From Nevskia sp. (GTDB lineage Bacteria; Pseudomonadota; Gammaproteobacteria; Nevskiales; Nevskiaceae): DNA of 50,839 nt. Below, piece after piece: positions 44,529 to 50,839 of the stretch (position 1 is the stretch's first letter; the number at the start of each line of letters is the position of its first letter). The translations under genes were made by a program, and so were the position numbers. Location: NCBI GenBank assembly GCA_031291075.1, contig JARLJS010000220.1:1-50839 (forward strand). Reading direction: 5' to 3'. Under the pieces are notes generated by a model. The model saw only the letters and a program-made list of their open reading frames with translations. It made no database searches and was not told where the DNA came from.

Positions 44529-45245
44529 CTAGCTGCGGCGACCGCCGAACAGGCGCAGCAGCATCAGGAACAGGTTGATGAAGTCCAGGTACAGGCGCAG
44601 CGCGCCCATCACAATCTTCTTGCCTTGCGTGTCGCCGGGTTCGGCGTAGACGTACATTTCCTTGATCTTCTGCGTGTCGTAGGCGGTGAGGCCGACGAAC
44701 ACCAGCACGCCCATCACCGATACGGCGAACTGCAGGGCGCTGGACTTGAGGAAGATGTTGACCACGCTGGCGATGATGACGCCGATCAGGCCCATGAACA
44801 GGAACGAGCCCCAGCGGGTGAGGTCGCTCTTGGTGGTATAGCCATACAGGCTCATGGCGCCAAAGGTGGCCGAGGAAATGAAGAAGACGCGCGCGATGCT
44901 TTGCCCGGTGTACATCATGAAGATGCCGGCCAGCGACAGGCCCATGGTGGTCGCGTAGACCCAGTAGGTGGTCTGCGCCGTCGCCAGGCTCATCTTGTTG
45001 ATGCGGAAGCTGAGGAACATCACCATGCCCAGCGGCGCCAGCACCACCAGCAAGAACAGTGGCGTCCTGGCGATGGCGGCGTAAAGCCCGTAGGCATAGG
45101 CGCAATACGCGACTGCGCCGGTAAGGGCCAAGCCGCCGGCCATGTAGGTGTAGATGGCGCGGATGTAATCGCGGAGGCCGGTGTCGGCGCCGGTCTGCGC
45201 CATTACGGGGCGGCTGCTACGCACCGAATTCAGGTCGATGGGCAT
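44529..45245 (-). CDS. Bax inhibitor-1 (BI-1/YccA) family membrane protein
   Basis: 238 aa with seven hydrophobic segments, for example YTYMAGGLALTGAVAYCAYA, PLFLLVVLAPLGMVMFLSF, WVYATTMGLSLAGIFMMYTG, SFLFMGLIGVIIASVVNIFL and FAVSVMGVLVFVGLTAYDTQ. The family's paired acidic residues are present in GLTAYDTQKIKEMY and LYLDFINLFLMLLRLFG. Bacterial members are inner-membrane proteins linked to Ca2+ leak or to FtsH-dependent proteolysis (YccA). Monocistronic, flanked by the palindromic repeat downstream. Confidence 0.92.
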   Translation of the reverse strand: MPIDLNSVRSSRPVMAQTGADTGLRDYIRAIYTYMAGGLALTGAVAYCAYAYGLYAAIARTPLFLLVVLAPLGMVMFLSFRINKMSLATAQTTYWVYATTMGLSLAGIFMMYTGQSIARVFFISSATFGAMSLYGYTTKSDLTRWGSFLFMGLIGVIIASVVNIFLKSSALQFAVSVMGVLVFVGLTAYDTQKIKEMYVYAEPGDTQGKKIVMGALRLYLDFINLFLMLLRLFGGRRS

Positions 45246-45423
45246 AGAGGTCTCTCTGGTGGTCGATACGACTGCGTGGGCTGGATACCCTGATAGTACA
45301 TGGGGCCGCGGTTTGGCGTTTTAAAGGTCCGCCTCGGACGCCGGTGTCTGCGCGCCGGAAGCCGGCGCAACCAGCCAAGGACAACCCCAACAGCGCCGAA
45401 CCCGCCAGCGCCCCCCCGGCCGC

Positions 45424-46368
45424 TCAGGCCAGCGCCGCCCGCACCGTCTCCTCCGACGTCCGCAACGCCGTATCGAACACCCGCAGCCGCCGCGTCGGAT
45501 CCATCATGTTGTAGCCGAAGCTGTCCAGGTCCTCGGCGCCGGGTGCGAGCAGGATGGTGCGGATGCCCGCCTCCTCCAGCATCGCCACCTCGCGCTTGAC
45601 GATGGCGGTCATATGGCGGCGCAGGACGCGCTCGGCGCGCAGCAGCGCCGACGCCGGCCGGTCCGGTTCCTGCGCGGCCATCGGCGCCAGCACCACGGCC
45701 TCGGTCACGCCGCTGCCGACGAGGAAGTCGGCGGAGGTGGGCGAGGCCATGCCGCCGTCGAGGTAAGTACGCCTGCCGATCCGCACCGGCGGGCACCAGC
45801 CGGGCACGCCATAGGAGGCGCACACGGCGAGGTTGAGCCGCGCCGGCGGCGCGCTGTCGTGGCCGAAGGCGACACGGGCACCGGTCCTGGTGTCCACCGC
45901 CATGATCCAGCAGGCCGGATGCGGCACCCACTCGCCGGGCGTGACCACGCTGTCGATCAGGCGCATGAAGGGCCGCATGTCGCAACGGCCGGCCGGCAGC
46001 AGCGCGGCGACGGCGGTGAGCGGGTCGAGCTGGCCGCGCAGTCCCTTCCAGGCCAGCCGCGCCGCGGGGAAGCGCAGCGCCGGCCACGGCGGCAGCGCGC
46101 CGCCGCTGTCGTGCTCGTGGTCCCACACGCATTCGACATCGCCCTGCTGGCAGGCCATCAACCGGTCGACGCTGACGCCGGCGCCGAGCAGCGCCGCCAG
46201 TACCGCGCCGGCGGAGGTGCCGATCAGCACCGCGGCCTCGCGCGCGTCCCAGTCCAGCTCGCGCTGCACGGCGTCGAGCATGGCGATGCTCCAGGCCGCG
46301 CCGGCCACGCCGCCGCAGCCCAGCACCAGGGCGCGCTTGGCGCCCGTTTTCCTACGCGGCATCGGCAT
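45424..46368 (-). CDS. Patatin-like phospholipase
   Basis: 314 aa. Catalytic Ser-Asp dyad of the patatin fold: oxyanion loop LVLGCGGVAGAAWSIAML, nucleophile VLIGTSAGAVLAAL (GxSxG) and RTYLDGGMASPTSADF (DGG). It should hydrolyse acyl esters of lipids; no signal peptide, so cytoplasmic. ATG at 46368 overlaps the upstream monooxygenase gene by 17 nt (alternative ATG at 46362), so it is the third gene of the SDR-monooxygenase-patatin operon. The C-terminal 60 residues are helical (TAIVKREVAMLEEAGIRTIL). Confidence 0.88.
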   Translation of the reverse strand: MPMPRRKTGAKRALVLGCGGVAGAAWSIAMLDAVQRELDWDAREAAVLIGTSAGAVLAALLGAGVSVDRLMACQQGDVECVWDHEHDSGGALPPWPALRFPAARLAWKGLRGQLDPLTAVAALLPAGRCDMRPFMRLIDSVVTPGEWVPHPACWIMAVDTRTGARVAFGHDSAPPARLNLAVCASYGVPGWCPPVRIGRRTYLDGGMASPTSADFLVGSGVTEAVVLAPMAAQEPDRPASALLRAERVLRRHMTAIVKREVAMLEEAGIRTILLAPGAEDLDSFGYNMMDPTRRLRVFDTALRTSEETVRAALA

Positions 46369-47854
46369 GCTCCACGGATTCGCTCATGGTCTGTGTGTGG
46401 TAGTTGTCGGCGTCGAAACGCGCCAGCAGGCGGCGCATCTCCAGCGTGCTCCAGGGAAAGCCGGTGCTGTTGCGGCCGTTGGCATCCAGATAGTAGCTGG
46501 AGCAGCCACCGGTGTTCCACACCGTGCCTTGCAGGTCGCGCTGGATCCTGCGGTTGTAGTCCGCCTGCGCCTCGCGCCGCACCTCCACCCGCGCCAGCCG
46601 GCGCTCGCGCATGATGCGCAGGGCGCTGGCGATGTAGGCCAGCTGCGCCTCGATCACGATGAAGGCGGAATTGTGGCCGATGCCGATGTTGGGCCCCAGC
46701 ACGATGAACAGGTTGGGAAAGCCGGCGACGGTGGTGCCGCGATAGCCTTCCGGGCTGCCGGCGAACACCTGCGCCAGCGAGCGCCCGTCGGCGCCGTGGA
46801 CGTGTTCCATGCTGGGCTGGTCGGTGACGTGGAAGCCGGTGCCGAGGATGATACTGTCCACCTCGCGCGCGCTGCCGTCGGCGCCGATCACCGTGCGGCC
46901 GCGCACCGCCTGCACGCCGGTGGCGAGCACTTCCACGTTGGGCTGCGTCAACGCCGGGTAGTACTGGCTGGAGAGGAGCACGCGCTTGCAGCCCAGCATG
47001 TAGTTGGGCGTGAGCTTGGCGCGCAGCGCCGGGTCCTTCACCTGGCTACGGATATGGGCGCGCGCGATGCGTTCGGCCTGCTTCAGCAGCGCCGGGTGGC
47101 GGAAGCCGATGCCGAAGGTCTCGAAGCCCGCGTAAAGCGCGCCGCGCCAGGCCTTGGCCGCATACGGCAGGCGCAGCAGGCCGCGGCCCAGGCCGTCGAT
47201 GGGACCGTCCGCCTTCGGCAGCACCCAGTGCGCGGTGCGCTGGAACAGGTGCAGCGAGGCCACTTTCGGCTGGATCTCCGGCACGAACTGGATCGCCGAG
47301 GCGCCGCTGCCGATCACCGCCACGCGCTCGCCGCTGAGATCGTGCGCATGGTTCCAGCGCGAGGAGTGGAACAGCGTGCCGGGAAACTCCTGCAGCCCCG
47401 GCAGATCCGGCAGCTGCGGCTCGTGCAGGTAGCCGGTGCAGGACACCAGCACGCGCGCCAGGTACACACCCTTGGCCGTGCGCACCCGCCAACGCAGCGC
47501 GGACTCGTCCCACGCAGCCTGTTCAACCGGCTCGCCGTAGCGGATGTGGGGCTCCACCCGGTACTTGCGCGCGGTATCGTGCACGTAGTCGAGGATTTCC
47601 GCCTGCCCCGCGAACAGCCGCGTCCAGTCCGCCTTCTGCTCGAAGGAATAGGAATACAGGTGCGAGGGCACGTCGCAGGCACAGCCCGGGTAGGTGTTGT
47701 CGCGCCAGGTGCCGCCGAGGCTGTCCGCCTTCTCCAGCACCACGAAATCGCGCATGTCGTTGTCGAGCAGCTTGATCGCCGCGCCGATGCCGCTGACGCC
47801 GGCGCCGACGATCGCCACCTCCACCGTGTGCTCCACGGGTTCGCGCCGGGTCAT
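46352..47854 (-). CDS. Flavin-containing Baeyer-Villiger-type monooxygenase
   Basis: 500 aa. FAD-binding VAIVGAGVSGIGAAIKLLDN, the Baeyer-Villiger fingerprint FPGTLFHSSRW (FxGxxxHxxxW) and the NADPH-binding RVAVIGSGASAIQFVPEIQP are all intact, as is DSIILGTGFHVTD near the end of the cofactor region. Such enzymes insert oxygen next to a carbonyl to give an ester or lactone, or oxidise heteroatoms. The order SDR (alcohol to ketone), this enzyme (ketone to ester) and patatin (ester hydrolysis) makes a chemically sensible cascade, though the substrate is unknown. Its ATG overlaps the SDR stop by 4 nt. Confidence 0.9.
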   Translation of the reverse strand: MTRREPVEHTVEVAIVGAGVSGIGAAIKLLDNDMRDFVVLEKADSLGGTWRDNTYPGCACDVPSHLYSYSFEQKADWTRLFAGQAEILDYVHDTARKYRVEPHIRYGEPVEQAAWDESALRWRVRTAKGVYLARVLVSCTGYLHEPQLPDLPGLQEFPGTLFHSSRWNHAHDLSGERVAVIGSGASAIQFVPEIQPKVASLHLFQRTAHWVLPKADGPIDGLGRGLLRLPYAAKAWRGALYAGFETFGIGFRHPALLKQAERIARAHIRSQVKDPALRAKLTPNYMLGCKRVLLSSQYYPALTQPNVEVLATGVQAVRGRTVIGADGSAREVDSIILGTGFHVTDQPSMEHVHGADGRSLAQVFAGSPEGYRGTTVAGFPNLFIVLGPNIGIGHNSAFIVIEAQLAYIASALRIMRERRLARVEVRREAQADYNRRIQRDLQGTVWNTGGCSSYYLDANGRNSTGFPWSTLEMRRLLARFDADNYHTQTMSESVEHADAA

Positions 47855-48702
47855 GAGATCTCCCTCTCCTCCGCCAGCGATTCGATGCGCCGTGTATAGG
47901 CGGCCCGCTGCGCCAGGTCCATCTTCTCCAGCACGCGGCGGTCGCCGAAGCCGCGGCGGAAGCCGCGCTGCAACCAGCCCGGCGTGACCTCCAGCAGCGC
48001 GGGGGCGAAGCCGAGGTAGCGCGGCACGGTCACCTCGCCGCGCCGGTGCAGCACCGCCTCCACCACCGCCCGCGCCACCTCCTGCGGCGACACCGTGGGC
48101 ACGCCGCCGGCAGCCTGGTCGGAACCGGCGGCCAGCTCGGTCGTCACCTTGGACGGCAGGATGGTGGTGAAATGCACGCCGCTGTCGCGGTATTCCTCGC
48201 GCAAAGTCCGGGTCAACCCCAGCACCGCGAACTTGGTGGCGCAGTACACCGCCAGCCCCGGCACCGGCAGCACGCCGGCCATCGAGGCGACGTTGACGAT
48301 GTGGCCGCCGCCGCGCGCCGCCATCTCCGGCAGCGCCTCCTTGCAGCCGTGGATCACGCCGCGCAGGTTGACGTCGATCTGCGTATCCGACATGGCGTCG
48401 GTCTCGTCGGCGAAGGCGCCGATTGGCATGATGCCCGCGTTGTTGACCAGCACGTCCACCGGGCCGAGCGCATCGCGCACGGCGTGGAGGAAGGCCGCGA
48501 ACGAGGCGCGCTCGCGCACGTCGAGCCGGCCGCCGTAGCCGGTGAGGCCCTCGGCCGCCTCCACCGCCAGCGTCTCGTCGATGTCGCCGATGCCGACCTT
48601 GGCACCCTGCGCCGCCATCGCCCGCGCGATGGCCAGGCCGATACCGCGGCCGCCACCGCTGACGGCGACCACCGCGCCGTGCAAGCGCATGCCCTTTGCC
48701 AT
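47851..48702 (-). CDS. Short-chain dehydrogenase/reductase, first gene of the monooxygenase operon
   Basis: 283 aa classical SDR: VVAVSGGGRGIGLAIARAMA (Gly-rich loop), Asp in GIGDIDETLA favouring NAD(H), LVNNAGIMPIG, catalytic Ser in HIVNVASMAG and YCATKFAVLGLT (YxxxK). The C-terminal extension (APALLEVTPGWLQRGFRRGF) is longer than in the minimal SDR and occurs in members coupled to flavin monooxygenases. A strong ribosome-binding site, AAAGGAGG, precedes ATG 48702. Transcribed divergently from the AraC gene at 48887, its probable regulator. Confidence 0.9.
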   Translation of the reverse strand: MAKGMRLHGAVVAVSGGGRGIGLAIARAMAAQGAKVGIGDIDETLAVEAAEGLTGYGGRLDVRERASFAAFLHAVRDALGPVDVLVNNAGIMPIGAFADETDAMSDTQIDVNLRGVIHGCKEALPEMAARGGGHIVNVASMAGVLPVPGLAVYCATKFAVLGLTRTLREEYRDSGVHFTTILPSKVTTELAAGSDQAAGGVPTVSPQEVARAVVEAVLHRRGEVTVPRYLGFAPALLEVTPGWLQRGFRRGFGDRRVLEKMDLAQRAAYTRRIESLAEEREIS

Positions 48703-48731
48703 GACTCCTCCTTTAATCGATCGTCACCTTT

Positions 48732-48790
48732 TAGGAGCACTTTCTCTTTATTCACGATGCCCTGACTCCCTCCCGCTTGCCGGGGAGTGA
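48732..48790. repeat. Degenerate single end of the MITE-like element
   Basis: GAGCACTTTCTCTTTATTCA followed by CTCCCTCCCGCTTGCCGGGG resembles the GAGCATTTTCTCTTTACGTG ... CTCTCCCGCTTGCGGG end of the copy at 16918. No opposite end is found, so this is a decayed or solo remnant. It lies in the divergent promoter region between the SDR operon and the AraC gene, where it could affect expression. Confidence 0.5.
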
Positions 48791-48886
48791 GGACTGGCGT
48801 GCTGCATCGCAGCGCAGAGCCATTGTGCGGACGCCGACCCGCCCCCGTGATACGCGGCGCCGACATTTTGCTTATCATTTCCCGCC

Positions 48887-49930
48887 ATGAAACCCGCGCA
48901 CGACCTCCAGGCCCCCACCGTCCCGGTGTCCTACCTGCAGCTGTTGCTGGAGGTGGTGACCGAGCGCGGCGCCAATGCGCAGCAGCTGTTCGCCGGCATG
49001 CCCTTCGGTCCGGACCTGCTGCAGCGGCCCACCGCGCGCATGTCGGCGCTGCAATGGGGCCGGCTGGTGAGCCAGGCCATGCGCCTCACCGGCGATCCCG
49101 GCCTGGGTTACGAGTGTGGCCTGCGCATGCGCCCTTCCGCGCACGGCTTCCTCGGCTACGCCACCCTCAGCTGCGCCTCCATGCGCGAGGCGATGGAGCT
49201 CACCATCCGCTACGCTGAGGCGCGCCAGCGCGGCTTCGCCATGCGCCTGGTCACAGAGGACGGCCACGCCGCCGTCGAGGTGCGCGAGAAGCAGCCGGTG
49301 ACCATGCTGCGCTCGTTCTTCTACGAGCACATCCTCATCGGCCTGGCGCGCGGCGGCGCCGCCATCCTCGGCCGCGAGGCGAATCCCTTCGACGACGTCG
49401 AGATCTGGTTCGACTGGCCCGAGCCCGCCTACCACGCGGCTTACCGCAAGCGCCTGCCGCGCATCCGCTTCTCCCGCCGCGCCAACCTCATGCGCTTCCC
49501 GCAAGGCATGCTCGAACTGCGCCCGGTGCTGGCCGACCCGCAGGCCTCAACACAACTGATCGAACAATGCGAGCGCGAACTGGTTCAGGCCGGCGGCACC
49601 GGCGACAGCATCGGCCTGCGCGTCTGCGCCGTGCTGGTGCAGTTGCCGCACGGCGGCTATCCCGATCTCGAAGCCATCGCCGGGCGCCTCCACATGTCCA
49701 GCCGCACCCTCTCGCGCCGCCTGCGCGACGATGGCGGCTCCTTCCAGCAACTCCTCGACGACACCCGCCGCCGCGACGCCTGCGAGCTGATCGAAACCAC
49801 CCAGCTCGACCTGCAGGACATCGCCGCCCGCCTGGGCTACCGCAACCCCGCCAACTTCACCCGCGCGTTCCGCAAGTGGACGGGGGAGGCGCCGAGCCGG
49901 TACCGGCAGCGGCGCGGGGGCTGGCAATGA
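48887..49930 (+). CDS. AraC-family regulator with arabinose-binding-2 (OruR/GadX-type) N-terminus
   Basis: 347 aa. The N-terminal 200 residues form the ligand domain of the Arabinose_bd family (VSYLQLLLEVVTERGANAQQ, GLRMRPSAHGFLGYATLSCA, FDDVEIWFDWPEPAYHAAYR). The C-terminal AraC DNA-binding region has both helix-turn-helices: DLEAIAGRLHMSSRTLSRRL and LDLQDIAARLGYRNPANFTR with AFRKWTGEAPSRYR. Regulators of this type often control adjacent alcohol, ketone or fatty-acid oxidation genes, which fits the divergent SDR-monooxygenase-patatin operon. The 184-bp divergent region should hold both promoters. Confidence 0.9.
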   Translation: MKPAHDLQAPTVPVSYLQLLLEVVTERGANAQQLFAGMPFGPDLLQRPTARMSALQWGRLVSQAMRLTGDPGLGYECGLRMRPSAHGFLGYATLSCASMREAMELTIRYAEARQRGFAMRLVTEDGHAAVEVREKQPVTMLRSFFYEHILIGLARGGAAILGREANPFDDVEIWFDWPEPAYHAAYRKRLPRIRFSRRANLMRFPQGMLELRPVLADPQASTQLIEQCERELVQAGGTGDSIGLRVCAVLVQLPHGGYPDLEAIAGRLHMSSRTLSRRLRDDGGSFQQLLDDTRRRDACELIETTQLDLQDIAARLGYRNPANFTRAFRKWTGEAPSRYRQRRGGWQ

Positions 49931-49962
49931 GCTCAGGCAACCCAGAGCACCAGGAGGCATAT

Positions 49963-50583
49963 ATGAAACGCAGTTGGGAGGTCCTCGAAAGGCAGCGAGA
50001 GCGCCGCTTCGCTGCTCAACAGCAGCATGGTTTGGCGAAAAAGGTGCTTGGATGTGTGGTGTTAGCGATTCCTCTTATTGGCTTTTTCCCGGGACTTTTC
50101 TTTAGCAATATTATCCCGAGCGAGCTGACCGTTCATGTTGGTCTTGGGCTGGCAACGTTCAACGGAGTGGCATTGGCCTCGATTTGTGAATATTCCGCAC
50201 GAACTTACGGGATACAAACCAAATATGAGTTTCTGAATAATCTAATGGAGCGCTCGTGGTTCCGGATCGTCTTGATGGGCTGGGTTGGCTTCATGTTCTG
50301 GTATGGGGCCGCAGCGTGGGGCTATCCATGGCTGATAAATCTGACAACGGGATCGAAAGGTGAGGAAACCTTTACGATCACTGGCTGGATGGGCGGTGGC
50401 AGAGTGTGTTTCAGACCTGGGATTGGTCATGGGCTGTTTCGGGACGGCCCGAGAGCGCTATGCATGTCCCAATATGAGCAGACGCGCGTGGCGGTAGGAT
50501 CGACTTTAGAGGTCAAAGGACGCTCGACGTTGCTCGGGATCAATGCGGATGAAGTGCATGTCCGACATACGAATACCCACTGA
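49963..50583 (+). CDS. Unknown membrane protein on lower-GC DNA
   Basis: 206 aa. A basic, Gln/Arg-rich N-terminus (EVLERQRERRFAAQQQHG) precedes hydrophobic segments VLGCVVLAIPLIGFFPGLFF, VGLGLATFNGVALASICE and VLMGWVGFMFWYGAAAWGYP; the C-terminal 70 residues are soluble (ETFTITGWMGGGRVCFRPGI, RTNTH-like end). AGGAGG stands seven bases before ATG 49963. Its AT-rich codons (TTT, ATT, AAT are frequent) contrast sharply with the adjacent AraC gene, so it is probably acquired DNA, and an IS110 element begins directly after it. No family recognised. Confidence 0.6.
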   Translation: MKRSWEVLERQRERRFAAQQQHGLAKKVLGCVVLAIPLIGFFPGLFFSNIIPSELTVHVGLGLATFNGVALASICEYSARTYGIQTKYEFLNNLMERSWFRIVLMGWVGFMFWYGAAAWGYPWLINLTTGSKGEETFTITGWMGGGRVCFRPGIGHGLFRDGPRALCMSQYEQTRVAVGSTLEVKGRSTLLGINADEVHVRHTNTH

Positions 50584-50704
50584 GCCAATATAGGATTCAG
50601 CTCGTATGGGCTGGGTTGAGGCGCAGAACCTGTAGATGCTATGAACCCGGGTCGTTCCATCCGACTCCATTGGGGTGCTGAAGTCCCAACACGGAGGAAT
50701 CTGA
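50584..50704 (+). mobile_element. Non-coding left end of the IS110 element (possible bridge-RNA region)
   Basis: These 121 bp between the membrane protein gene and the IS110 recombinase contain no ORF. They include GAACCCGGGTCGTTC and CGACTCC / GGGGTGCTGAAGTCCC segments able to form short stems, and end in CGGAGG, the recombinase ribosome-binding site. In IS110-group elements the non-coding end upstream of the recombinase encodes the bridge RNA. The exact element boundary cannot be fixed without the other end. Confidence 0.4.
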
Positions 50705-50839
50705 GATGGAAACGACCCGAGTTCAGGAAGCGTACTGCGGAGCCAAGGTACTGTACATGGCGCTGGAATTGAGCGCGAAGAAGTGGGTGGTTCTATTCGG
50801 CGACGGTGGTTTGCGTCGGCGGCGGGTGACGGTTACGGC
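50705..50839 (+). mobile_element. IS110-family recombinase, N-terminal fragment cut by the window edge
   Basis: From ATG 50705, 44 full codons are visible: METTRVQEAYCGAKVLYMAL followed by ELSAKKWVVLFGDGGLRRRR. The MALELSxKKWxxxFGDG pattern is the first strand pair of the RuvC-like DEDD domain of IS110/IS1111-type recombinases, in the variant where the motif reads LELS. GGAGG lies eight bases before the ATG. The rest of the gene lies beyond the window. Confidence 0.8.

Overview
The window is about 66% GC bacterial DNA with Gram-negative features: an outer-membrane DUF1302 protein, a lipoprotein and Sec signal peptides, and Shine-Dalgarno starts. Gene content and the CTCTCCCGC-type palindromic repeats point to a gammaproteobacterium of the Nevskiales/Xanthomonadales kind. 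That placement is an inference; a betaproteobacterium is not excluded.

Left part (1-18.6 kb). The 5' end of an IS630-like transposase lies at the edge, followed by a 176-bp MITE-like element, an ArsR/SRPBCC pair, and the 3' half of a tRNA-Leu(CAA). The anticodon-arm core of that tRNA is repeated exactly at 18.59 kb. Between the two copies lie a deletion scar joining two truncated genes, a giant REC-PAS-GAF-GGDEF-EAL protein, and a TetR-controlled five-gene catabolic operon (flavoprotein hydroxylase, VOC/extradiol dioxygenase, FAH-type hydrolase, acyl-CoA ligase, DUF1302 protein). A second, larger MITE copy in inverted orientation carries an insert built of hairpins, and two more gene fragments follow.

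Middle (18.6-35.9 kb). A Fic protein that lacks the catalytic His, a KirBac-type K+ channel and a YqcC-like protein precede a DUF190-enolase operon headed by a clear fluoride (crcB) riboswitch. Divergent from it runs glycogen phosphorylase, a CNNM/CBS membrane protein, a fused RsbU-type phosphatase/RsbW-type kinase sensor, and an RsbV-type STAS protein: a complete partner-switching module without a visible sigma factor. A His-rich small protein lies beyond, with an Anr/FNR-like box in its upstream region. Then come a secreted CocE-type hydrolase, an AraC/GyrI-like regulator and an SDR.

Right part (35.9-50.8 kb). A single gene of about 1,860 codons encodes a polyvalent-type protein with two separate HExxH zincin motifs and repeated modules. 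It is normally a phage or conjugative-element type of protein, yet here it sits alone, bracketed by a direct repeat of the 3' end of the neighbouring DUF6351 gene and by related hairpins. After DUF6351 come a BI-1 family membrane protein and a translationally coupled SDR / Baeyer-Villiger monooxygenase / patatin operon divergent from an AraC regulator. The window ends with a lower-GC membrane protein gene and the start of an IS110 recombinase.
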